NCBI GenBank assembly: GCA_020047725.1 | Contig: JAIFNM010000139.1 | Coordinates: 1-5,139, forward strand | Source: Betaproteobacteria bacterium | GTDB lineage: Bacteria; Pseudomonadota; Gammaproteobacteria; Burkholderiales; Rhodocyclaceae | Reading direction: 5' to 3' | DNA length: 5,139 nt | In this document: piece after piece, positions 1 to 5,139 of the stretch | Numbering within the stretch: the stretch's first letter is position 1 | How the letters are laid out: each line of letters starts with the position of its first letter | Program-made: the position numbers and the translations under genes | Notes under the pieces: generated by a model | The model's database searches: none | Seen by the model: only the letters and a program-made list of their open reading frames with translations | Told to the model about the DNA's origin: nothing

Positions 1-1261
1 TGTCCGGACTGTTCTTGATTTCGCTTTCCAGCAGAGCCACGGCACCGTCATGGTCTCCAGTTGCCATCAGCAGGCGGGCGACCTCCAGGGTTGTTTCGCT
101 ATCGGGCCGGACTCCGCTGGCGGCCATCCGCTCGCCCAACTCCCTGGCGGCCTTGCTGGCCAGTTCAGGGTTGCCGCTCTGGTGATGAACCTGCCCCTCG
201 ACGGCAAGTGATTTGATCCGGATATCTTCCCGATCAAAGGTCTTGTTCAGGCTGCCAAGAACGCGTAGCGCTTCATCCGGGCTCTGTTTTGCGGAGTAGG
301 TCTTGGCCAGGCCCAGATAAGCATCTGGCGAATTTAGTACCGAGTGCTCGCCAAGCGAGACGCTTTTCCGGAAAGCACGTTCGGCATTGTCCAGATTGCC
401 CAATTTGAGCGCGACATCGCCCAAGGCTTTCTGACGCAGGACCGAGTTGGGCGAAAGTCGGGCCGCCCGCTCAAGAATGGTGCCGGCGTCTTCAATCTTA
501 CCAGCGGCTTGCAAGGTTTTCGCCAGCCAGTCGTAGGCTTCAAGATAGGCACCGTTGTCACCTATTATTTCTTCGAGCAAGGTCTTTGCTTTGGCGAAAT
601 CCCCTCGCTGGTATTGAATTTTGGCCATTCCCAGCTTTGCCCACGGGGTATCTCGCACGGCAAGCACCTTGGCGAATCCTTCACGGGCCAACTCAAGTTC
701 TCCACCGGCGAGCAATAGCTGGCATCTGAGCCGTTGCAGATCGGAACTATTGGCTTTGTCGACTTCCAGTCTTTCGTCGCAAAGGCGGATCGCCAAGGGT
801 TGGTCGTGACGCGCCAGCGCCGCATCGATTCCTGCGAAGGCCGTCTTTTTCGCCCAGATTTTGGTCAGCCGCATACGCAGCGTCGCTTCGGTGATCGGCT
901 TGATCAGGTAGGTATCCGGCAGGTACTCGGCGGTACCGGTGACAACCTCGGACGTTTTCTCGGCGGTGATCATGATCCACGCACACGCCGGACCAATCAG
1001 TTCACGGAACTTCGCTTCTTCAAGGATCTGCTGGCCATTCTTTCCGGCTCCGAGGTTGAAGTCACACAGCACAACGTCGAATTTTGTGCGCTCAAGCAGG
1101 CCAATGGCCTCTCTTCCGTTGGCCACCATTTCGACGGTATTCAGGCTGGCCCCGCAACCGCGCAGGATGTCACGCAACATACCGCGCATGCCCTGAAAGT
1201 CGTCAATAATGAGGAAGGTCTTTCCGGAGAAATCCGTCTCCGTCGAACGCTCAGCCATCAT
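1..1261 (-). CDS. Response regulator with N-terminal receiver domain and C-terminal TPR repeats (3' end outside window)
   Basis: The frame is open from the ATG at 1261 to the left edge, giving 420 residues with no stop, so the C-terminus is missing. Residues about 14-135 form a CheY-like receiver. The acidic pair is D20-D21 in FLIIDD, the phosphoacceptor is D67 in VVLCDFNL, the conserved Thr is T99 in IMITA, and the conserved Lys is K121 in LIKP. From about 141 the chain is helical with repeated 34-residue units typical of TPRs (e.g. WAKLGMAKIQYQRGDFAKAK from W207, and later ALGDVALKLGNLDNAERAF); I count about seven or eight units before the edge. No DNA-binding or enzymatic output domain is visible, so the phosphorylated receiver probably controls a protein-protein contact. 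The start is set by AAGGA six bases upstream; a second ATG follows directly at 1258. The histidine kinase gene lies 34 nt upstream on the same strand, so the two are likely co-transcribed and the kinase is the probable phosphodonor. Its target is unknown. Confidence 0.9.
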   Translation of the reverse strand, partial: MMAERSTETDFSGKTFLIIDDFQGMRGMLRDILRGCGASLNTVEMVANGREAIGLLERTKFDVVLCDFNLGAGKNGQQILEEAKFRELIGPACAWIMITAEKTSEVVTGTAEYLPDTYLIKPITEATLRMRLTKIWAKKTAFAGIDAALARHDQPLAIRLCDERLEVDKANSSDLQRLRCQLLLAGGELELAREGFAKVLAVRDTPWAKLGMAKIQYQRGDFAKAKTLLEEIIGDNGAYLEAYDWLAKTLQAAGKIEDAGTILERAARLSPNSVLRQKALGDVALKLGNLDNAERAFRKSVSLGEHSVLNSPDAYLGLAKTYSAKQSPDEALRVLGSLNKTFDREDIRIKSLAVEGQVHHQSGNPELASKAARELGERMAASGVRPDSETTLEVARLLMATGDHDGAVALLESEIKNSPD

Positions 1262-1295
1262 GCTGATTCCTTGCCCGGTTGGATCGTAGCGAGTT

Positions 1296-1988
1296 TCATG
1301 GCAGTCGAAGCACGAAGCAGCCGCCGCCCCAGGCCCCACCGTTTTCAAGCCGGATTTCGCCATGCCGACCTCGATTACGGTGCATTTTGGCCGCGACCAC
1401 AGAGAAGTAAAGGCCAAGGCCGGTGCTACCACCCTTGAAATCGACGCCACGCATCGCATCAGCGCCAGCATCGAGCATGTGCTGCGGGTAACCTTTGCCG
1501 TTGTCCTCAATACGCATTTCGAGAGCATCATCGACCATGTTCGCGACCAGGCGAATACGGTCACGGGTGTAGTGAATCGCGTTGTTGAGCGCGTTCCCGA
1601 TCACACCATTCACCAGATCCTCGTCGAATTCCCAGTAAAAATCATCATCGACGCAAAGTTCAAGGCGAATTCCCTGTGAGGAAAGCAGTGGCATGTTCTG
1701 CTCACCGATAACGCGCAGGAAATCGCCGACCGCCTGTGACTGGGGATCGAATGGATACAGGTCATGGCCGACCTTGTATAACGTCAATAGCTGAATCAGA
1801 TTACTGTTGATCCGCTTCGTTTCGTACATCATGTGCGCCATGTCCGCATAGGCAGGAAAAACCACTGGATCAACTTGTGACAGCGTTTTTTCGAGCCCAC
1901 CAATCAGCATGCTGATCGAGTTCTTCATGTCATGCACTGACGATGCCAGGAAGAATTCCATGCCGGGTTGCTGTTTGAGATCGTCCAT
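1296..1988 (-). CDS. Small soluble sensor histidine kinase (cognate of the TPR response regulator)
   Basis: This 230-residue protein is a minimal histidine kinase. An H-box with H19 in SSVHDMKNSIS and a following helical stretch form the dimerisation/phosphoacceptor region (about 10-75). The HATPase_c domain (about 110-230) has an N-box around N132-N136 (VNGVIGNALNNAIHYT), a G1 box D162-N163-G164 (IEDNGKGYP) and a G2 box G186-G192 (GGSTGLGLYFS). There is no transmembrane segment, signal peptide, PAS, GAF or HAMP domain, so it should be cytoplasmic and must receive its signal from a partner or through the dimerisation region. The HDxKN form of the H-box differs from the common HE-x-R-x-P type and recalls HDLKN-type kinases such as PrsK; this is a motif resemblance only. 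The ATG at 1988 has a weak purine-rich GGGAAAAC before it, and an in-frame TGA lies 12 nt upstream, so the protein cannot extend further. M10 is a possible alternative start. It is the first gene of a probable operon with the response regulator. Confidence 0.9.
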   Translation of the reverse strand: MDDLKQQPGMEFFLASSVHDMKNSISMLIGGLEKTLSQVDPVVFPAYADMAHMMYETKRINSNLIQLLTLYKVGHDLYPFDPQSQAVGDFLRVIGEQNMPLLSSQGIRLELCVDDDFYWEFDEDLVNGVIGNALNNAIHYTRDRIRLVANMVDDALEMRIEDNGKGYPQHMLDAGADAMRGVDFKGGSTGLGLYFSVVAAKMHRNRGRHGEIRLENGGAWGGGCFVLRLP

Positions 1989-2351
1989 GTTTTCCCATCA
2001 CAAAAGATTTGTTGCGCCAGTTTTATGTTTCCATGCCGGCAAACGACTGTACTGAAATTCTTGTTTGAGACCAAACCGCCTACATTCTCGCAACAAGCAG
2101 TCTGTTTGTGCATCCGTAAAAGCCGCTAAAACCTGCTGGAACCCACTTACAGAAGGTCCAAACAAGGCATCTGGAGGACCAATCCCGGAGAAGCTCATGC
2201 TTATTGGTTCTCACGGCTATCACACTTCAAGACGGCCGTATTTATTGGCTTCCAGAGCAGGTCGATTTTCCGATAATTGTCGGTATTCTTCCTATGGAAC
2301 CCATTGTTGCTATGCTTCCAGGTTCCAGCATTTGTCGAGAGAGAGAAAACC
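1989..2351. other. Divergent intergenic region between histidine kinase and thioesterase-like gene
   Basis: This 363-nt stretch is more AT-rich than the flanking genes and should hold the promoters of both divergent units. Short open frames cross it on both strands, but none has a good ribosome binding site, a recognisable motif or convincing codon use, so I call no gene here. No strong sigma-70 pair stands out; TATGCT at 2311-2316 is a possible -10 for the plus-strand gene but lacks a good -35. I looked for sigma-54 GG/GC elements with correct spacing and found none. Two symmetrical sequences are noted: a 14-bp imperfect palindrome at 2270-2283, and a widely spaced 8-bp inverted repeat (2009-2016 and 2089-2096). 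Confidence 0.6.
2270..2283. promoter_or_regulatory. Imperfect 14-bp palindrome, candidate operator
   Basis: CCGATAATTGTCGG matches its own reverse complement at 12 of 14 positions, with arms CCGA/TCGG around an AATT centre. It lies about 70 nt upstream of the thioesterase-like start codon, where a regulator would commonly bind. Only its symmetry and position support it, and a chance palindrome of this size is possible. Confidence 0.25.
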
Positions 2352-2777
2352 ATGGCCCGCATCAAGATCGAACTCCCCGAACAACTGCACTTCTCCACCG
2401 AAATCGAGCTTTACCTCAGCCACATGAACTACGCCGGACATCTGGACAACGCGCTTCTGCTTACCCTTGTTTCAGAGACTCGCGTGCGGCTTTTCCAGTC
2501 GCTCGGTTACAGCGAACGGGATGTTGACGGGGTCGGCATCATTATTTCGGATGCCGCTGTGCAGTATCGCTCGGAGGCATTTCACGGCGAAGTGATGGTC
2601 GTCAGGATGGGCGCTGCGGACTTCAGCAACAAGGGCTGCGATCTGCTGTGGCGAATGGACGAGCGCTCAAGCCAACGCGAAGTAGCGCGTGGCAAGACAG
2701 GGATCGTTTTCTTTGACTACGCGACGCGTAAAACAGCCCCTGTGCCGGAAAGCTTCCTTGCCAAGTTTACAGGCTAG
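2352..2777 (+). CDS. Hotdog-fold thioesterase-like protein (4HBT/acyl-CoA thioesterase family)
   Basis: This 141-residue protein has the size and layout of single-domain hotdog thioesterases. After a short N-terminal strand it has YLSHMNYAGHLDNALLL (Y21-L37), the counterpart of the family's D-x-D-x-x-G-H-x-N-N motif leading into the central helix. SETRVRLFQSLGY follows, matching the family's E-x-R helix end, and then beta strands through about residue 123 (VQYRSEAFHGEVMVV, KTGIVFFDYATRK). Such proteins are usually cytoplasmic oligomers that hydrolyse acyl-CoA or acyl-ACP thioesters. The usual catalytic Asp position appears to be H24 or N26, and the YbgC-type His position N33; E42 could be an alternative catalytic acid, so substrate and even activity are uncertain. 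I chose the ATG at 2352, preceded by a GAGAGAGAGAAAA purine tract. The in-frame TTG at 2277 would add a 25-residue extension that does not resemble the family. The gene's end overlaps the convergent transporter gene by 4 nt. Confidence 0.8.
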   Translation: MARIKIELPEQLHFSTEIELYLSHMNYAGHLDNALLLTLVSETRVRLFQSLGYSERDVDGVGIIISDAAVQYRSEAFHGEVMVVRMGAADFSNKGCDLLWRMDERSSQREVARGKTGIVFFDYATRKTAPVPESFLAKFTG

Positions 2778-3700
2778 GCGGCGCTACTTTCCTTGGTCAC
2801 CAACCAGATGCCAGAGCACACCAGTACCAGTGCGACAACGTTTTTCCATTCCAGGATGCTTTCGCCAAGAAAAATGGCCGAAAGAATGGCGCCGAAGATC
2901 GGTATCAGGAAGTTGAAGATGGTCACCATCCCGACGCGGTTGTATTTGAGCAGGATGGTCCACAGACCAAACGCCGCCGACGACAGCAGGACGAGGTAGA
3001 AAAGCAGCGCGGAGGATTTCACGGTAAAGCCGGTCAGCGTACCGCTGGTGAGGTAACCCGCCAGAATCAGGGCCCCGCCGCCGATGGTCAGTTGATACCC
3101 GGTCAGGGTGATCGAATCCATGTTCTGCGAAATCTTCTTGCCGTAGATCGTGGCCGCCGAAAGGATGAACGCGGCGATGACCACAAAGCCCTCACCCAGC
3201 AGGGTGAAGTGGAAATCCAGCAAATCCCGGTTGAAATTGACGACCATCACCCCGGCAAAACCAATCAGACAGCCGAGTACCTTGTTCAGGCTCAACCGAT
3301 CATTGTGGTAGATGAAATGCGCCAGAAGGACACTGAAAAAGGTGCCGGTGGCGTTCATGATCGAGCCCTTCACCCCGGTGGTGTAGGCCAGCCCGACGTA
3401 GAAAAAAATGTATTGGATCGACGTTTGCGTCAGACCCAGCAGGGTGATCTGGCGCAAGTTCTTCCAGCTGAGATTGAAGACCTCGCGTCGGGTGACCAAT
3501 GCCACGACCAGCAACAGCAACCCGGCCAGTACGAAACGATAACCGGCAAAAACCATCTTGGAGGGAATGTCGTCCGCCGCGATCGAAAACAGCAGGTAGC
3601 CGTTCTTGACGGCCGGGTAGGCGCTGCCCCACAACAAGCAGCAGAAGGACGCCAGCAGGAACACCACCTTGCGGTTGGAGAAGTACGGATGGGAGTTCAA
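2774..3700 (-). CDS. EamA/DMT-superfamily inner-membrane transporter
   Basis: Read from the TTG at 3700 this is a 308-residue polytopic membrane protein with about ten hydrophobic helices, the usual size and topology of the drug/metabolite transporter superfamily. Two EamA repeats can be seen. The first spans about 11-155: VVFLLASFCCLLWGSAYPAV opens TM1, followed by FVLAGLLLLVVALV, YIFFYVGLAYTTGV and GCLIGFAGVMVVNF. The second spans about 168-301 and ends with FNFLIPIFGAILSAIFLGES and VVALVLVCSGIWLV. The LGE motif before the last helix (278-280) is typical of the family. Members export or import metabolites such as amino acids or nucleosides, and the substrate cannot be read from sequence. 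The frame stays open to a GTG at 3805, but that would overlap the divergent kinase gene, pass the likely promoter and add an untypical N-terminus. The TTG at 3700 gives a short cytoplasmic N-terminus (NSHPYFSNRK) before TM1, though its upstream GGGAAC is a weak ribosome binding site. Confidence 0.88.
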   Translation of the reverse strand: MNSHPYFSNRKVVFLLASFCCLLWGSAYPAVKNGYLLFSIAADDIPSKMVFAGYRFVLAGLLLLVVALVTRREVFNLSWKNLRQITLLGLTQTSIQYIFFYVGLAYTTGVKGSIMNATGTFFSVLLAHFIYHNDRLSLNKVLGCLIGFAGVMVVNFNRDLLDFHFTLLGEGFVVIAAFILSAATIYGKKISQNMDSITLTGYQLTIGGGALILAGYLTSGTLTGFTVKSSALLFYLVLLSSAAFGLWTILLKYNRVGMVTIFNFLIPIFGAILSAIFLGESILEWKNVVALVLVCSGIWLVTKESSAA

Positions 3701-3783
3701 AACGGTGTTCCCGAGGCTTGACAGGGGGTGGATTGTATCGCACCGGCGTGCGAGCCTATAAAATGCCGGGAAAGGAGAAAAAA
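3701..3783. promoter_or_regulatory. Divergent promoter region of transporter and kinase genes
   Basis: This 83-nt gap must serve both genes. For the kinase, TTGTAT (3733-3738) and TATAAA (3757-3762), spaced 18 bp, make a plausible sigma-70 promoter with a short leader. For the transporter, TACAAT on the minus strand (3737-3732) is a good -10 about 32 nt before the TTG start, but no good -35 accompanies it. The two promoters would overlap face to face. AAAGGAG (3771-3777) is a strong ribosome binding site six bases before the kinase ATG. The assignments are read by eye. Confidence 0.45.
3738..3753. promoter_or_regulatory. 16-bp interrupted palindrome, candidate operator
   Basis: TCGCAC-CGGC-GTGCGA has perfect 6-bp arms around a 4-bp centre. 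It fills most of the spacer between the candidate -35 and -10 of the kinase promoter and lies just upstream of the candidate -10 of the transporter. A bound dimeric regulator there could affect both genes. It has no run of T after it, so it is not an intrinsic terminator. A chance origin in GC-rich DNA cannot be excluded. Confidence 0.35.
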
Positions 3784-4434
3784 ATGCACACCAAATCGAA
3801 ATCACCCACCGTTCCCGAATCCTATCTCAAGCGCCTGCGGGAGCTGATCGGCAAAGGAGAACGCGTCATGATCGGCCTGGTCGGGGCCCCTGGCGCGGGG
3901 AAATCAACCGTCGCGGAAGCCTTGCAGGCGTCGTTTGCAGAGACGTCCCAGGTGGTTCCGATGGACGGTTTCCACCTCGCCAACGTCGAGCTCAAACGAC
4001 TTGGCCGCGCCCATCGCAAAGGCGCGCCCGACACCTTCGACAGCGCCGGTTACGTGGACCTTCTGAAACGGCTGCGCACGCAGCGCGAAGACGAAATCGT
4101 CTACGCGCCCGAATTCCGCCGGGAGATCGAAGAGCCCATCGCTGGGGCCATTCCCGTCTTTCCGCAGACTGGACTGATCATCACGGAAGGGAATTACCTG
4201 CTGCTGGATGAAGGTCACTGGGCCAGGGTTCCGGCCTTGCTCGATGAAATCTGGTACGTCGACGTCGACGACGCGCTTCGCATCAAGCGCCTGACCAGCC
4301 GCCATGAAAAATTCGGTCGCAGCAAGGAGGAAGCATTGGCATGGGTCATGAACACCGATGAACCCAATGCGCGCGTGATTTCGGCCAACAAGGCCAACGC
4401 CGATCTGCTTTTCCGCTGGGAAGCTGACGAATAA
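3784..4434 (+). CDS. P-loop small-molecule kinase, uridine kinase/phosphoribulokinase-like (YggC/FrcK-like)
   Basis: This 216-residue cytoplasmic protein has a Walker A motif G34-APGAGKST with K40 and S41 right after the first strand (VMIGLV). MDGFH follows, with D61, the conserved Asp region that contacts the phosphate acceptor in uridine kinase, PRK and pantothenate kinase relatives. Then come a substrate-side segment with DTFD and VYAPEFRREIEEP (106-118), the strand LIITEGNYLLLD with E135 (Walker B-like), and an Arg-rich lid region (RIKRLTSRHEKFGRSKEEA, 167-185). The family transfers the ATP gamma-phosphate to a hydroxyl of a nucleoside, sugar or vitamin. This subgroup is usually annotated as nucleoside/nucleotide kinase or fructose transport system kinase, but the true substrate is not known here. 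The start at 3784 is fixed by AAAGGAG six bases upstream. The gene is divergent from the transporter and converges with the hydrolase 7 nt downstream. It appears intact. Confidence 0.88.
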   Translation: MHTKSKSPTVPESYLKRLRELIGKGERVMIGLVGAPGAGKSTVAEALQASFAETSQVVPMDGFHLANVELKRLGRAHRKGAPDTFDSAGYVDLLKRLRTQREDEIVYAPEFRREIEEPIAGAIPVFPQTGLIITEGNYLLLDEGHWARVPALLDEIWYVDVDDALRIKRLTSRHEKFGRSKEEALAWVMNTDEPNARVISANKANADLLFRWEADE

Positions 4435-4441
4435 GCGCCGT

Positions 4442-5139
4442 TCAAATCGTGAAGAAATCCTGCACGATGGCGATTTGCGCTTTGTCCATGAACATCGGGG
4501 CATGGCCAACGCCGGGGACTTCGACAATCGTTGCCCGTGGGCCACATACACTCATGGCGTGCACCGTTTCCGACGTCAGCAGGTCGGAACGTTCGCCGCG
4601 CACGACGAGTGTGGGGCACTTGATGCGCTCGTAGATCGGCCACAGGTCGATTTCACCGGCCGATGTCGCGCGGCGGAATGACTCGGCGATGGCCGGGTCG
4701 TAGCACATTTCGAAGCGCCCATCAGCACACGGCCGCAGGTTGGATTCGGTCAGGCTTCGCCATTGTGCATCGCTCAAGGACCCAAAGGGTGCGCTGACCA
4801 GCCGGATGTATTTCTCGGCCTCGGCGAAGGTATCGAACGTCGGCGCGCGACCGATGTAGTCGCCAATACGCCGGATCGACTCGGCTGAAATCACCGGCCC
4901 CACGTCGTTCAACAGCAGGCGCGTGACTGGCGTCTTGTCGAGGCTGGCCAATGCCATACCGATCAGACCGCCCATCGAGGTGCCGAGCCAGTGCACGGAC
5001 TGCACATCAAGCCGGGCGATCAGTATCATCATGTCGGCCACGTACTGCGCGACGTCATAACCCGCCGGATCGCTCAGCCAGTCACTGCGCCCGCGACCGA
5101 CTACATCCGGGCAGATCACGCGGTAGTCCTGCCGCATGG
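4442..5139 (-). CDS. Alpha/beta hydrolase (5' end outside window)
   Basis: The 231 residues in the window are the middle and C-terminal part of an alpha/beta-hydrolase fold enzyme. The segment YRVICPDVVGRGRSDWL is strand 4 and the family's D-x-x-G-x-G-x-S loop. The nucleophile is S54 (counted from the ATG at 5137) in the elbow LGTSMGG, the catalytic acid is probably D185 in VVRGERSDLL, and the catalytic histidine is H212 in VPGVGHAPM, so the triad is complete. A cap region lies at about 80-165. The ATG at 5137 is almost certainly internal, because the oxyanion-hole HG segment and first strands that precede strand 4 are missing. The true start therefore lies beyond the right edge. Likely activity is hydrolysis of an ester, or a related reaction, on a small molecule; the substrate is unknown. 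No signal peptide can be judged. The stop is 7 nt from the stop of the convergent kinase gene, with no hairpin terminator between them. Confidence 0.85.
   Translation of the reverse strand, partial: MRQDYRVICPDVVGRGRSDWLSDPAGYDVAQYVADMMILIARLDVQSVHWLGTSMGGLIGMALASLDKTPVTRLLLNDVGPVISAESIRRIGDYIGRAPTFDTFAEAEKYIRLVSAPFGSLSDAQWRSLTESNLRPCADGRFEMCYDPAIAESFRRATSAGEIDLWPIYERIKCPTLVVRGERSDLLTSETVHAMSVCGPRATIVEVPGVGHAPMFMDKAQIAIVQDFFTI

Noticed and set aside
734..1438. Long plus-strand open frame (234 codons) across the response regulator and the end of the kinase gene
   Set aside because: It is antisense to two well-supported genes on the minus strand, its translation has no recognisable domain, and it has no ribosome binding site.
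2312..2331. ATGCT...AGCAT inverted repeat upstream of the thioesterase-like gene
   Set aside because: The arms are only 5 bp with a 10-bp gap, well within chance expectation.
2065..2427. Plus-strand open frame spanning the intergenic region into the thioesterase-like gene
   Set aside because: It overlaps the real gene in another frame, its composition does not look like a protein, and no ribosome binding site precedes it.
2793..2803. TTGGTCACCAA palindrome near the 3' end of the transporter gene, considered as a terminator
   Set aside because: It lies inside coding sequence, the arms are only 5 bp and no T-run follows, so it is not a credible terminator.
3092..3721. 209-codon plus-strand open frame opposite the transporter
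   Set aside because: It is a Gln/Gly/Asp-rich shadow of a clear membrane-protein gene on the other strand, a common artefact of GC-rich codon use.
3718..3723. Perfect TTGACA hexamer
   Set aside because: No -10 element lies 16-18 bp downstream (the spot reads CACCGG), so it does not form a sigma-70 promoter by itself.
3904..4551. 215-codon minus-strand open frame opposite the P-loop kinase
   Set aside because: It lies antisense to a gene with clear Walker A and MDGFH motifs and runs into the hydrolase in another frame; it shows no domain features.

Overview
The window looks like chromosomal DNA from a Gram-negative bacterium, most likely a betaproteobacterium of the Rhodocyclales type. The basis is moderately high G+C by eye, GC-rich third codon positions, and the character of the protein families. 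This assignment is an impression from sequence style, not a database result. There are no RNA genes, insertion sequences, CRISPR arrays or phage genes.

Six genes are present, two of them cut by the window edges. On the left, on the minus strand, lies a two-gene signalling operon. A small soluble histidine kinase (1296-1988) is followed after 34 nt by a response regulator (1261 to the left edge) with an N-terminal receiver domain and a long TPR-repeat output region instead of a DNA-binding domain. A 363-nt gap (1989-2351) separates the kinase from a divergent plus-strand hotdog-fold thioesterase-like gene (2352-2777) and should hold the promoters of both. The thioesterase gene converges on a minus-strand EamA/DMT-type transporter gene (2774-3700), and the two stop codons overlap in the shared tetramer CTAG.

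An 83-nt divergent intergenic region (3701-3783) follows. It holds candidate face-to-face -10 elements separated by a 16-bp near-palindrome. Next is a plus-strand P-loop kinase of the uridine kinase/phosphoribulokinase-like superfamily (3784-4434; YggC/FrcK-like). It converges, with a 7-nt gap, on an alpha/beta hydrolase (4442 to the right edge) whose N-terminus lies outside the window.

The HK/RR pair almost certainly works as one phosphorelay. The other four genes are single-gene transcription units with housekeeping-like or accessory metabolic roles, and nothing ties them into one pathway. The transporter and the small-molecule kinase share a divergent promoter region, which allows but does not prove co-regulation. 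I found no clear new multi-gene system. The points most worth a second look are the TPR response regulator with its sensor-less kinase, the thioesterase-like protein without the usual catalytic Asp, and the palindrome between the transporter and kinase genes.
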